Shown here: in pieces, positions 38,147-49,000 of the stretch | Position numbering within the stretch: the stretch's first letter is position 1 | How the letters are laid out: each line of letters starts with the position of its first letter | Assembly (NCBI RefSeq): GCF_026391055.1 | Contig: NZ_JAPLET010000030.1 | Location: forward strand, 248,001-312,000 | Reading direction: 5' to 3' | DNA from: Spirosoma sp. | Lineage (GTDB): Bacteria; Bacteroidota; Bacteroidia; Cytophagales; Spirosomataceae | Length of the DNA: 64,000 nucleotides | Program-made: the position numbers and the translations under genes | The notes under the pieces: model-generated | Databases searched by the model: none | The model's input: only the letters and a program-made list of their open reading frames with translations | Told to the model about the DNA's origin: nothing

Positions 38147-39052
38147 TTATTTTTTCTCAACGGCGTGTCCGCCGAACTCGTTCCGCAGAGCCGCCACGAC
38201 TTTACCCGTAAAGGTATCGTCCTGCAAAGAACGATAGCGTGTCAGTAAAGACAGTGCAATAACGGGTGTCGGTACGCCCAGATCCAGCGCTGTTTCGAGT
38301 GTCCACCGGCCTTCGCCCGACGAGAACATGCGCCCTTTTATGGAATCGAGCTTGGGATCTTTGCTAAAGGCATTCTCGGTCAGTTCCATTAGCCAGCCAC
38401 GAATAACCGAGCCATGTCCCCACATTTTAGCAACGGCTTCGAAATCGAAGGGAAACTGACTCTTCTCTAATACCTCGAATCCTTCGGCAATAGATTGCAT
38501 CATACCGTATTCAATACCATTGTGCACCATTTTGGTGAAGTGGCCACTACCAGCCGGGCCGGTATACAGATAGCCGTCCTCCACTGAAATGTCACGAAAA
38601 ATGCTGTGCAGCGGTTCAATCACGTCCGGGTCGCCCCCAACCATAGTACAGGCACCGTTTAAGGCTCCACTAATTCCGCCACTGGTTCCGCAATCGAGGA
38701 AACCAATGCCCTTCTCTTTAAGGTAAGCATGCCGCCGGAGTGAGTCTTTGTAATGTGAGTTACCACCATCAATGATCACATCGCCCGACTGCATAACCGC
38801 TAATAACTGGTCAATCACATTATCAATCAACGGACCGGCCGGAATCATCAGCCATAATACCCGTTTTTCCGGCAGCGCATTATATAGTTCCTGCAATGTA
38901 TTTGCGCCCTGGGCTCCCTCGCCTTTGACAGCATCCACTAACGTTTCGTTAATATCGTAGCCAACAACAGTATGGCCATGATTTACCAAGTTACTAACGA
39001 GGTTAAACCCCATCTTGCCTAAACCAATAAATCCAATATTCATAGCAATCAA
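38147..39052 (-). CDS. gnd: 6-phosphogluconate dehydrogenase, short (about 300 aa) decarboxylating form
   Basis: MNIGFIGLGKMGFNLVSNLVNHGHTVVGYDIN; DGGNSHYKDSLRR; LDCGTSGGISGALNGACTMVGGD; GSGHFTKMVHNGIEYGMMQ. Confidence 0.95.
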   Translation of the reverse strand: MIAMNIGFIGLGKMGFNLVSNLVNHGHTVVGYDINETLVDAVKGEGAQGANTLQELYNALPEKRVLWLMIPAGPLIDNVIDQLLAVMQSGDVIIDGGNSHYKDSLRRHAYLKEKGIGFLDCGTSGGISGALNGACTMVGGDPDVIEPLHSIFRDISVEDGYLYTGPAGSGHFTKMVHNGIEYGMMQSIAEGFEVLEKSQFPFDFEAVAKMWGHGSVIRGWLMELTENAFSKDPKLDSIKGRMFSSGEGRWTLETALDLGVPTPVIALSLLTRYRSLQDDTFTGKVVAALRNEFGGHAVEKK

Positions 39053-39351
39053 TAATTTGAGCGGTTAAGTTGGCGATTTTCCGGTAATGCCCTGCCCGTA
39101 TTCCACTGGGAGTCACGGCAGCAGCCGTCTTTGCAGTACGGCCAGTCGCTCAAACATTTGTTGATTGACCTGCGGGCTGTGGGCTGTAGCTATACATGTA
39201 TATACAACAAGCATATACCCCATTTGTTACCCAAATCAACATAGAAGACATATTTTATATTTAGTATACATATATGTGCCTGTTTATGCATTACTTGTAT
39301 CAAAAATAGATTCAGGCCGGTATTCTCCATAAATCAACTCATATAATAAAC

Positions 39352-40728
39352 ATGAGAACGTTGCACGTATCCCTTCTTTTTCTGTACCTGACTGCGCAGA
39401 TGCATTCGTCCTTTGCTCAGCCAGCGCAAACGCAAACAGCTACTGATTACTTTAACGAAGGCATTCAGAAAAGTGCCGCAAAAGATTACCCCGGTGCCTT
39501 GCAGGCCTTTACAATGTCGATTATCCAGAATCCAGAAAATGGACCGAGTTATTATAATCAGGCACTCACCAAAATCAGTTTGAATGACATTCAGGGGGCT
39601 AATCTCGATCTCGATTTAGCCATTGAATTTACCCCCGGCGATGCGAATGCGTACTTATACCGGGGCATAAACCGAACCCGCCAGGAAGACTTCCGGGGCG
39701 CTATGCAGGATTTCAACAGAGCTATTGAACTGAGCCCGAACGATGCACTATTTTATTACAACCGGGGCCTCTGCCGACTTCAGATCAACTACACAACCAC
39801 GGCACTGGCCGACTTTACCAAAGCGGTGACACTGGCACCTAGCGATGTTATGATGCTGATCGCCAGAGGAAACTGCAAAATGCAGTTGACCGATTACAAA
39901 GGGGCGCTGGCCGACTATAATCTGAGTCTCGAAAAATCGCCCAACAAACCACTGGCACTGGCAGGCCGTGGGTATGCTCGTTTTAAACTTGAAGATTACA
40001 AAAACGCAATTCTCGATTTTAACCGGGCCGTCGAATTAAGCAAAGACGATCCTGAACTGTATTACCGGCGAGGGCTGGTTAAATCCAGGCTAGGTGAATT
40101 TGAAAATGCACTTACCGATTTCGATAAAACAGTGCAACTAAATCCCAATCATTTCAGGGCGCTGTTCAGCCGTGGTTTCTGCAAGAGCCGGTTAGGCAAT
40201 GTGAAACAGGCCGTCGCCGATATCGACAAGTCCATCGAGATGGGTACGGCCAACAAAACCAACAAAGCTTATTACAGTGATTTCATTACGGCCAGTACGC
40301 TACAGTTATTCGGCTCGGTTGTTCAGGACCGCTACAAGGCCACGGAATTAGCCGACGACCGTGCGGATGCTTATCTGTTACGAGGCCTCATCCGAAACTC
40401 GGAGGGCGATAGTAAGCTGGCCCTGCAAGACCTCAACCGGGTCGTTGAACTAAGTCCAACGAATGCCGAAACGTACTTCATTCGCGGTGTTGTCCGGTCG
40501 TCGCTTGGCGATCAGAAAGGTGCCCTCATTGATTGCAATAATACCATCAAATTAAACCCGCGTCATGCCGAAGCGTATTACCTGCGGGGTATCATCCGTT
40601 TCGATTCGGGCGATGAAGCCGCAGCCTGCATTGATCTGAGCCGATCGGGCGAGTTGGGCTATTCACAGGCATACAAAATTATCAGTACCAAATGCAATGC
40701 GGCCTCCCGGCCAACAGCCATGCGCTAG
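39352..40728 (+). CDS. Secreted tetratricopeptide repeat protein
   Basis: About 11 consecutive TPRs, e.g. DAYLLRGLIRNSEGDSKLALQDLNRVVELSPTNAETYFIRGVVRSSLGDQKGALIDCNNTIKLNP. Confidence 0.95.
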   Translation: MRTLHVSLLFLYLTAQMHSSFAQPAQTQTATDYFNEGIQKSAAKDYPGALQAFTMSIIQNPENGPSYYNQALTKISLNDIQGANLDLDLAIEFTPGDANAYLYRGINRTRQEDFRGAMQDFNRAIELSPNDALFYYNRGLCRLQINYTTTALADFTKAVTLAPSDVMMLIARGNCKMQLTDYKGALADYNLSLEKSPNKPLALAGRGYARFKLEDYKNAILDFNRAVELSKDDPELYYRRGLVKSRLGEFENALTDFDKTVQLNPNHFRALFSRGFCKSRLGNVKQAVADIDKSIEMGTANKTNKAYYSDFITASTLQLFGSVVQDRYKATELADDRADAYLLRGLIRNSEGDSKLALQDLNRVVELSPTNAETYFIRGVVRSSLGDQKGALIDCNNTIKLNPRHAEAYYLRGIIRFDSGDEAAACIDLSRSGELGYSQAYKIISTKCNAASRPTAMR

Positions 40729-40743
40729 CGATGGTTTATCGAT

Positions 40744-40777
40744 AAAGGGCCTGACGTGTCTCGCAACGTCAGGCCCT
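40744..40777. terminator. Bidirectional hairpin terminator
   Basis: aagggcctgacgt-gtctcgca-acgtcaggccctt, between convergent genes. Confidence 0.75.
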
Positions 40778-40801
40778 TACCTGCTTGACTCCGATCAGCG
40801 A

Positions 40802-41158
40802 TCAATACTCGATCTTCACCATTTTCTGAACGACGGGGGCCAGCAACAAGCCGATAATGACACCAACAAAATCGGCAGCCAGATCCATCCAGTCTCCGCT
40901 GCGGTTGATGGGTAACACGTATTGAAGCACTTCGATCAACGCCCCAAAAAGCAGACCCGCCACCATTACCGTAATGAACGGAAAACCGGTCATACGCCAG
41001 AGTATGGCAAAAAGGGCAAAGATCGATAAGTGCTGCCCTTTGTCATTCCAGGTCAATAGCTCATCCGGCAAGTCAGAATGCGGTGTTAAGCAGCCGATAA
41101 GCATTATGATCGTCCAGGCAATGGCCATCCATCGCACTAAAATCGGAGTAATTTTCAT
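40802..41158 (-). CDS. VanZ family membrane protein
   Basis: GCLTPHSDLPDELLTWNDKGQHLSIFALFAILWRM...GLLFGALIEVLQYVLPINRSGDWMDLAADFVGVIIG. Confidence 0.85.
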   Translation of the reverse strand: MKITPILVRWMAIAWTIIMLIGCLTPHSDLPDELLTWNDKGQHLSIFALFAILWRMTGFPFITVMVAGLLFGALIEVLQYVLPINRSGDWMDLAADFVGVIIGLLLAPVVQKMVKIEY

Positions 41159-41880
41159 CAGGTTGATTTCAGCCTGTTGGCCGTGAGAAGAAGAAAAAGT
41201 ATAACAAGACTGAGCAAATACACAACGTTTCGGGTGTCGATAATTCCCCGGCCCAGCGCCCGGTACTGTTCATCCAGTGCGAAGAGCGATAAATAGTACG
41301 AAAGCCCGCCGAGCAGGGTCAGACCCGCCAGGGCACTGAGGCCAACATAAAGCAAAAAGCAGAAGAAAACCCCCAGTACAAAGGCCACTACCTGGTTATC
41401 GTTGAGCGAAGAAGCCCATAAGCCAATGGCGACAAATACGCCCGCCAGCAACACTAGACCTACATACGACCCAAATACGCCCGCCGAGTCGATATTACCA
41501 ATGGGCGAACCAAGCTGGTACAGCGTTATGTAATACAGTATCGTGGGGACCAGCGTAACTACAACAAGCAGCCAGCTCGCCAGAAACTTGCCGCCTACCA
41601 CACCCCATCGGCTGACGGGCTTGGTCAACAACCATTCGAGGGTACCCGCCCGCACTTCATCGGCAATGGAGCGCATAGTAATGGCAGGCACCAGAAATAG
41701 CATGACATAGGGCGTCAGGTTAAAAAAAGTACCCATATCGGCATACCCATTCTCCAGCAAACTCGTATCCGGAAACACCCAGAGCAATAGCCCTACGGCT
41801 GTCAGAAATACGCCCATGATAATGTAGGCGATTGGCGACGAGAAGAATTGGTTGACCTCTTTACGAAAAATAGCCAGCAC
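41158..41880 (-). CDS. gldF: Gliding motility-associated ABC transporter permease GldF
   Basis: MLAIFRKEVNQFFSSPIAYIIMGVFLTAVGLLLWVFPDTSLLENGYADMGTFFNLTPYVMLFLVPAITMRSIADEVRAGTLEWLLTKPVSRW. Confidence 0.88.
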   Translation of the reverse strand: MLAIFRKEVNQFFSSPIAYIIMGVFLTAVGLLLWVFPDTSLLENGYADMGTFFNLTPYVMLFLVPAITMRSIADEVRAGTLEWLLTKPVSRWGVVGGKFLASWLLVVVTLVPTILYYITLYQLGSPIGNIDSAGVFGSYVGLVLLAGVFVAIGLWASSLNDNQVVAFVLGVFFCFLLYVGLSALAGLTLLGGLSYYLSLFALDEQYRALGRGIIDTRNVVYLLSLVILFLLLTANRLKST

Positions 41881-41928
41881 GGACAGAACTCGGTTTACGG
41901 TTCACCACAAAAACAGGTACACAAGTAC

Positions 41929-42450
41929 TTAGTCAAACGGATTTGCTTTGTTCCGGCGTATAAACGCGGCCACAATCAGCGACAAGAGAAAGCCAACGAT
42001 TAACGTGCCAAACACCCCGGCAATAAACGTAAATCCCGGCGACTGTAGCTTCTCCGACCATTCCATAGCCTGATCAATGGCTTCATCAGACATGTTTCCT
42101 TGTTCTTCCAGCTTCTCGCGGGCTTTTTCCATAGCCCGTTGCTGTACCGTTGGATCAATGAATACATTATAGAAGGTCGTAAAAGCCGAAGAGAGTATCC
42201 CGCCTATGGCAGAGGTAAGTGCCCCAAGGCCAAGCCCTTCGCCGTAGGCCATATAGCCGCCGTTTAACGACCTGAACTCCCGCATCGAAAGAATCAGGAA
42301 GGCAACCATTGCCCCTAAAGTCAGTCCGCTGAACAACGGATTGGTCGTCTGGTCGGTGAGGTACATAACCAGCGTAATAGCCATCAGTACGAGGCCAAAG
42401 ATAACGCCCCATTTCAGGGCTACACGAGCGGTAGACGGTTGTTCATTCAT
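41929..42450 (-). CDS. DUF4199-like membrane protein (copy 1)
   Basis: ALKWGVIFGLVLMAITLVMYL...GGYMAYGEGLGLGALTSAIGGILSSAFTTFYNVFIDPTVQQRAMEKAREKLEEQGNMSDEAIDQAMEW. Confidence 0.75.
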   Translation of the reverse strand: MNEQPSTARVALKWGVIFGLVLMAITLVMYLTDQTTNPLFSGLTLGAMVAFLILSMREFRSLNGGYMAYGEGLGLGALTSAIGGILSSAFTTFYNVFIDPTVQQRAMEKAREKLEEQGNMSDEAIDQAMEWSEKLQSPGFTFIAGVFGTLIVGFLLSLIVAAFIRRNKANPFD

Positions 42451-42465
42451 AGTTACAAGTCGATT

Positions 42466-43017
42466 TTACTGCATGATGCTGTAATCCTGCTTCCGAAAAA
42501 TAAGCGAAATGATCAGAACGGGCAGTACGGCTAGTGCTGTTTTTTTGGTAAGTTCGTCGGGCAGCAATACACCCGGCTGCATGGTCGATACTTTTTCCCA
42601 CTGCTGGGCAAACGTTTCAGGGCCAAACTGATCGGTAATCTGCTTCTTGCCTTCCAGCAAAAGCTTTTTTGAATTTGTCACATACTCGGCAAAAACGCCC
42701 GGATCGATCTGGGTCACAAACAGGTAAATAAGCCAGCCCGTTACCAGGGCAGCTATCGTATTGAGAACATAACCAATGGTTAAGCCTTCCCATAAATGAA
42801 GCCGCCCCTGACCAATGTGCTTTCGGTAATACCAGACGGTGGCAATCATTACGATGATGTGAATCCCGTAATCAAGGACGCGGATATTCCCGAGCGCCGG
42901 TACGCCAATGGCATACAGACCCAGAAAATAAAGAAAGCAAAGAACCCCCGTAGCCAGCCCGGCAAGAAGCGGAAACTTTAATAGCGGATGCCCAAAATAA
43001 TTGAGGATACTTTTCAT
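42466..43017 (-). CDS. DUF4199-like membrane protein (copy 2)
   Basis: RLHLWEGLTIGYVLNTIAALVTGWLIYLFVTQIDPGVFAEYV...; same topology as copy 1. Confidence 0.7.
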   Translation of the reverse strand: MKSILNYFGHPLLKFPLLAGLATGVLCFLYFLGLYAIGVPALGNIRVLDYGIHIIVMIATVWYYRKHIGQGRLHLWEGLTIGYVLNTIAALVTGWLIYLFVTQIDPGVFAEYVTNSKKLLLEGKKQITDQFGPETFAQQWEKVSTMQPGVLLPDELTKKTALAVLPVLIISLIFRKQDYSIMQ

Positions 43018-44318
43018 AAGGTAGTCGTCAATTGGCCGCGATGCACCGTGCCGATTACGCGGCCCGTGAGCGTTTGGCCCAGAAATGGTGAGTTTTTCGA
43101 TTTAGAGAACGTACGATCGTACGTCCAGCTACCCGCGGGGTCGAAGAGCGTCAGGGTGGCTGGTTGCCCCTCAGCAATGGCCGTTACCGGAAGGCGTAGT
43201 ATCTGCCGGGGCCGGGTAGTCAGCTTCTCGATAAGTTGCGGTAAAGGCAAATCCTGATTGTGCATGATCGCATTGGAAAAAACCGTTTCCAGACCGATAA
43301 TACCGAAATCGGCCTGGTCGAATTCCAGGTTTTTGCATTCCGGATCGTGGGGCGTATGGTCTGATACAATCGCATCGATGGTGCCGTCTTTCAGGCCGTC
43401 CCATAACGCACGCACATCGGCCACCGAGCGGAATGGCGGGTTTACTTTCAGATTTGTGTCGAAGCTCGACAGGGCCGAATCGTCAAAAACCAGTTGATGG
43501 GCCGCCACGTCGCAACTCACCGGGCTCCCTTTCGCTTTGGCCTGCCGGATCAACTCTACCGACCGGCCCGTTGAAATAGTCGAGAAGTGTAATGCGGGAG
43601 AAAATCCGTGTTCTGATTCGTGGGGTTCCGTCTGTCCTGCACCCACATAATCCAGCAGCCGCAAATCGCGCTCAATCATCAGCTCTTCGGCCAGCGCAGG
43701 TATGCCTTTCAGGCCGAGCAATGTGCTCTGAATGCCCTCGTGCATCTGTCCGAAACGCGTCAGCAGGGTTTCTTCCGGGCGGTTCATGAGCAGACCATTG
43801 ACCGGCTGTAAGTACTGAAGTGTTTTAAGCAGCAGATCGGGGTTCTGAAGCGGGTGATTTCCATCCGAAAACGCAACGGCACCTGCATGGTGCAGGTCGA
43901 GCATTTCCGTAAAATCTTCACCAGCGGCTTTTTTTGTGACAGCGGCAATGACGTGTACCCGTACCGGCTGCCCCTCGGCCATCCGCTGAATATAGCCCAG
44001 TGTCCCCTTGGCATCCACAACGGGCTGCGTGTTGGGCAGTACGGCAATATCGGTGAATCCACCGGCAGCTGCGGCCCGGCACACGCTGGTCAGGTCTTCT
44101 TTGTGTTCGTAACCGGGGTCCTGGGTCAGCACGCGCATATCGACCCAACCGAGGGAGACGTGAAGATTATCGGCTTCAACGACCCGGACATTCGCGTCGA
44201 CGGGCAAGTTGTTGCCAATCTGACGAATCAGGCCATTATCAACCAGAATATCACATACCTGTCCATCGAACGATGAAGCAGCATCAACAATACGGGCAGA
44301 ACGAATCAGGAGTTGCAT
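43014..44318 (-). CDS. Dihydroorotase-like amidohydrolase lacking the canonical HxH motif
   Basis: WVDMRVLTQDPGYEHKEDLTSVCRAAAAGGFTDIAVLPNTQPVVDAKG; DAIVSDHTPHDPECKNLEFDQADFGIIGLETVFSNAI. Confidence 0.85.
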   Translation of the reverse strand: MQLLIRSARIVDAASSFDGQVCDILVDNGLIRQIGNNLPVDANVRVVEADNLHVSLGWVDMRVLTQDPGYEHKEDLTSVCRAAAAGGFTDIAVLPNTQPVVDAKGTLGYIQRMAEGQPVRVHVIAAVTKKAAGEDFTEMLDLHHAGAVAFSDGNHPLQNPDLLLKTLQYLQPVNGLLMNRPEETLLTRFGQMHEGIQSTLLGLKGIPALAEELMIERDLRLLDYVGAGQTEPHESEHGFSPALHFSTISTGRSVELIRQAKAKGSPVSCDVAAHQLVFDDSALSSFDTNLKVNPPFRSVADVRALWDGLKDGTIDAIVSDHTPHDPECKNLEFDQADFGIIGLETVFSNAIMHNQDLPLPQLIEKLTTRPRQILRLPVTAIAEGQPATLTLFDPAGSWTYDRTFSKSKNSPFLGQTLTGRVIGTVHRGQLTTTL

Positions 44319-44371
44319 GAGTGACGTCCCGGCTGTTTTCGGGGGCAGGGGCCGGGTAAAAATGATTGTTT

Positions 44372-44397
44372 AAAAAAAAGGCCCCTTGCGGAGCCTT
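44372..44397 (-). terminator. Intrinsic terminator of gcvH
   Basis: Minus strand aaggctcc-gcaa-ggggcctttttttt: 8-bp stem, GNRA-type loop, T8 tract. Confidence 0.85.
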
Positions 44398-44417
44398 CTG
44401 GAGTTCAATGCGGTAAA

Positions 44418-44801
44418 TCAGGCACCAACCAATTCCCGATAAGCATCGGCGGTTAGCAAGCCGTCCTGTTGCGACGCATCGGCGGGTTTCAGGCGGATAA
44501 TCCAGCCTTCACCATATGGGTCGCTATTAAGCAGTTCCGGCGATTTTTCGATGGCCGGATTCAGCTCAAGGATCTCTCCCTCTACCGGCAGAAACAGATC
44601 TGATACAGTTTTAACAGCCTCAACCGCACCAAAAACCTCACCTTTCGGTAACGACTGACCAACGGTCGCAACATCAATGAAGATAATATCACCCAGTTCG
44701 TGTTGTGCGAATTCGGTAATACCAATTACGGCCGTACCGTCCTCTTCTATCCGAATCCATTCGTGATCCTCCGTATAGCTTAGTTCTGCAGGAAAATTCA
44801 T
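44418..44801 (-). CDS. gcvH: Glycine cleavage system H protein
   Basis: [74 protein letters not shown] (lipoyl Lys motif). Confidence 0.98.
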   Translation of the reverse strand: MNFPAELSYTEDHEWIRIEEDGTAVIGITEFAQHELGDIIFIDVATVGQSLPKGEVFGAVEAVKTVSDLFLPVEGEILELNPAIEKSPELLNSDPYGEGWIIRLKPADASQQDGLLTADAYRELVGA

Positions 44802-44908
44802 TGTAGGGAAATTGATTTATGGCCGCAAAATACGACAGATGAGGGCGTATTTGCAAGCGATACCGGCCAGAACGTCCTGGCCGGTAATGGGAATTTACTG
44901 CTAGTCAA

Positions 44909-45985
44909 CTATTTGGCAGCTACCGCTGATTGGTTCGGGGAGAAATTAGCTGCCCCCAGCCGGTCGTTGCCCTGCCGCTCGATCATCCATTGCGGGTATG
45001 GTTTTGGCTTAGCACTCACTTCGTCAAGTTGCTGAAGTTGCTCTGTGGTTAAGCGTATGTCAACCGCTTTGATGTTATCCAGAAGCTGGTCGGTATTCTT
45101 AGCCCCTATAATTACACTCGTAACGCCAGCTTTGGCCAGCACCCAGGCCAGCGCAATCCGGGCGACCGATACCCCCGATCCGTCTTCACGGTGCGCTTCG
45201 GCAATGGACTGCATCACCTCAATAATGTCGTAGGCATGCTCCTGATTAACGGGCGGGAAGTCGAAGTTGAGCCGCCGTGACCCGTCCTCCGGTTTATTAT
45301 TCCGGGTGTACTTACCCGACAGAAAACCACCCGCCAGTGGGCTCCATGGCAAAATTGCCATCTGCTGATCCTGCACCATCGGTACAATCTCGTTTTCGAG
45401 GTCGCGACCAGCAATGGAATAGTAATTCTGGGTAGAAATAAACTTCGTCCAGCCGTGCTTATCGGCAATACCGTTGGCTTTCATGACCTGCCAGGCCGCT
45501 AGGTTCGAACAGCCAATGTAGCGCACCTTGCCGCTCCGGACTACATCTTCCAGCCCGCGCATGGTCTCTTCGAGGGGTGTGATGGGGTCAAATCCATGAA
45601 TCTGGTACAGGTCGACATGGTCCAGTTGCAGGCGTTTGAGGCTATCCTCTATCTGCTGCATAATTTGCAAACGGCCCAGGCCAACCTGATTTTTCCCTTC
45701 GCCCATGCGGCCCCGCACTTTCGTGGCAATCACGAGTTCGCTGCGCGACAGACCCAGCGATTTGATCGACTGCCCGAGTAGCCGTTCCGACTCACCGAAA
45801 GAGTACACGTTGGCGGTGTCGATAAAGTTGATGCCGTTATCAACAGCGGTTTTCACAATCTCGTTGACGGCATCCTGCTGGAGTTCGCCCATGGCTTTCC
45901 AGTAGCCATTGCCGCCAAAAGTCATAGTGCCGAGACAGATTTCGGAGACGAGTACGCCGGTACTGCCAAGTTGGTTGTATTTCAT
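44909..45985 (-). CDS. Aldo/keto reductase
   Basis: GVLVSEICLGTMTFGG; FIDTANVYSFGESERLLGQSIK; HVDLYQIHGFDPITPLEETMRGLEDVVRSGKVRYIGCSN. Confidence 0.95.
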   Translation of the reverse strand: MKYNQLGSTGVLVSEICLGTMTFGGNGYWKAMGELQQDAVNEIVKTAVDNGINFIDTANVYSFGESERLLGQSIKSLGLSRSELVIATKVRGRMGEGKNQVGLGRLQIMQQIEDSLKRLQLDHVDLYQIHGFDPITPLEETMRGLEDVVRSGKVRYIGCSNLAAWQVMKANGIADKHGWTKFISTQNYYSIAGRDLENEIVPMVQDQQMAILPWSPLAGGFLSGKYTRNNKPEDGSRRLNFDFPPVNQEHAYDIIEVMQSIAEAHREDGSGVSVARIALAWVLAKAGVTSVIIGAKNTDQLLDNIKAVDIRLTTEQLQQLDEVSAKPKPYPQWMIERQGNDRLGAANFSPNQSAVAAK

Positions 45986-46046
45986 AATTGTTTGCTAAGT
46001 AGTTGGTAAGTCAACTGGTGCATGAGGGCGATTGTTGACAATCTTC

Positions 46047-49000
46047 CTACTCTGCCAGATTAAACTTCACCTGGATACCGCCCGATGTTGTGGCGCGCCG
46101 GAAGGAATTCGAAACGAGCGGATCGTTGAACGTACGGTCGAAATAGAAGTTGAAGTTCAACCGGCGGTTAACGATGTAGCTAATCTGCGGGCGAAGCTGG
46201 AAGTTCACGTTACCGGCCGTAATGATCTGCTCGGCATCCAGTTTTCGCTGAATGGCCCGCGTATCGCGCAGGGTCAGGTTGCAGGAGAAGGTCAGGTCGT
46301 TTTTCAATCGCTTAACGGCCCCGTTTATCAGGAACGGGATGCGTACATTCTGCCGGGTAAAGCCCACCGAAGCCGTCAGGTCTTTATTGCTCAGTTCGGC
46401 CACCTGCGAGTTCGACAGATTCAGGGCTACGTCGCGGCTCTGGTTGTACTCCAGACGTCCGCTAATGCGGCTTTTGGTCTGAAACTGTACCCCTATCAAC
46501 GGCTGAAACTTCTCCGACATGGTGATGGTACTCATCGCAAACACCGGTACATACTGCCCCAACTGATTAATAGCCGCTGCCATGGGGTAACCCTGCACGG
46601 CCAGGTTGACGTAAGCCGCTGTATAGTCCAGGTTCGAAATGAAGTTTCCGACACTGTAAGTCGACGAATAGCTGTGGTTGATGGTAAACGCGCTAAACTG
46701 TTTCCGAATAATACCCAGTCCCGACAGGCCATTGTAGGCAATTGTCCAGTTCGGCAGGGGGAAATTATAGAACGGCGACAATTGTGCTTTCTCAGCCGGC
46801 TGTCCGCTATAAGCCGCAAAGAATGCCGGAATCAGCACATCCTGCGATGTTTTGGTATACTCTCCTTTCACCACACCCTCAGAATTGGCTTTAGTCAACT
46901 TCTCAACAAAAAATTGACGGTAGCTCTCAAACCGGTCGAAAATGGGCGAGGTATTATCGCCCCGCAATCCTTCAAAAGCCGTACGGAACGACCAGAACGA
47001 CATGCTGAACTGCCCGTTACGCACCGGCGAGTACGTCTCGAACGGGCCGCCCTGCGCCCCCGGCCGGAAGTATTCCTGATACGCATCCGTTCGGTCCAGA
47101 CGCCAGTTGATCTGCATCCTGAAATCTTTGAAAGGCTCCAGCGTCGTATTGGCCGTAAACTTTCGGGTAATGTTCTGCTGGAAGGCCGTATTGAGTACCG
47201 TACTTGGCGAAAGCCATCCTTTATCAGCGGCCCGGTACGCAATGTTTGGGTCCTGACTACCCAGTACAAACCCAAGTCCCGGCGCACTCCCGGCCCCGGA
47301 ACTAACGCCAAACAGCTTGGGCGTTGGTAAAAAGCCCGGTAGAATCGTCGACTCCTGCTGAATGTACGAGAAGTTGATCCCCCGAACCGTTAGCAAAGCC
47401 CGCGTAAAGTTTTTCAGCACCGTGTTCTCACTCCGGACAACATCCTCAACGTCGCCGGGGTTACGGGCAAAGTTCTTGCGAATGGGCGACGGGGTGTTGG
47501 CAAAACGCAGATACCTGATTTTGTTGTACAACCGAATTAAGTCGACCCGTCCGGTGATGCCCCGCTCCCGGTTGTTGCGAATCACGTTACCAAAGGGTAC
47601 ACCCAGCGAATCGGCCACGCCATAGGAGTTAGCCTGAAACTGGTACCCGACTCCATATACGGCATCGGCGGCAATCCAGTCGAGCAGCGGAATTTTGTCG
47701 AGCGGCAACCGGTATGTAGCCCGGATATCCTGCACGAAATTCTTCATCCGCCCGAGGTTCTTGAGGCTGGTCAGGATGGAGTCGCGCTTGGCCTGGGTAT
47801 TGATATCGCCCGCAGGTTCGTCGATGATGGCGTTGGCCTGCGCATGGTAGGTCAGTACCAGACTGCGCGTGAGGTTCCAGGTCAGGTCGTAATACCGGTT
47901 GAAAAGGAAGTACTTTTCGTACTGCGGAATGATGCCATTGGTTGTCAGGTCCGAAGAGCGAAGCTGCGTTTTGATGAAACTTCGGTCCAGATCAGTCCGA
48001 ATCGACACCAGCGTGGGCAGCAGCGTCAGGTTAAAATCCTTAAGCCAGCGTAAATAGGGAGCCTCGAAAGACGCCTTGTTGCGGAACGGCTCAAACGCTT
48101 TCGGCTGACCGGTGTAGGTGTACGCAATGCCCCCGCGCGTCTGCTGCTGTAAATACTCCTGCGTCAGAATATTTGTGCGTTTGGCATCGGTAAAGGCATA
48201 GGTAAAAGCAAAGTTTTCGAAATCCCAGAAGTGTGATTTTGACTCCGGGTTGGTCTTTACTTTTCTGACATTTGAGAAATTGTACCCTCGGCGGGTTGTG
48301 TTGTCCTGTACCAGTCGGCGGTAGCTGTCCCGGTCCGACTCCGCTTTCGTCGACAGCGATGTTTCCAGGGGCGTATCGGGGTCCAGCGGGTCAAAATGCG
48401 GGTCAACATTGCGGTGGTCGTAGTTCACGTAAAGCGGAATACGAAGCCCCCAGCTGGCAGGCAGGAACTTGTCGACGGCCAGCGCCGACGAAAAGCCAAA
48501 TTCTGTTGTTGTTTCGAGCGCCCGCTCGCCAATACGCGTTTGCACCCCACCGAATCCAAAAGTCGTAATGCGGCCGGAGGCTGTCAGCGTACCAATGTCG
48601 GCCAGTTTCATATTCAGCGACCCGATAGCGGCCATGCCCGCGTGCTGGTCGTACCCATACGCCCGGAGTTCATCGACCCAGACCGTAAAGGATTTGGGGC
48701 GTTCGCCGTCACCAGCGATTTTGGGGTTGCGCACGCCAATCATGATCGACTGCACTGAACTCAAATCCGGGCTCCCAACCACGGTTAGTATATAGCGGTT
48801 GTTCACTGATCGTTCCGAGTACGGGAGCGATGTCCGGCGGGTGTACAACCGGTTCCGGTTGGCTTTTAGATTGATGAGTTCTTCCAGTGCCAGGTCCAGT
48901 TCATTCGCACTCGGCCAGACCACGTCGGCTGGTTGGTTACCGGACGGAGTAGCCACCAGATCGGGAATTTCAATTTCGTAATAGTTGTCCGTGTAGTCGG

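Noticed and set aside
39352-40728. TPR coding repeats as a DNA repeat array
   Set aside because: Repeats are at protein level (34-aa TPRs) and diverged in DNA; ordinary for the family.
46032-47330. 432-aa plus-strand ORF
   Set aside because: Antisense to the sprA C-terminus; low-complexity Arg/Gln/Val-rich translation typical of the complement of a GC-rich coding frame; no recognisable motif.
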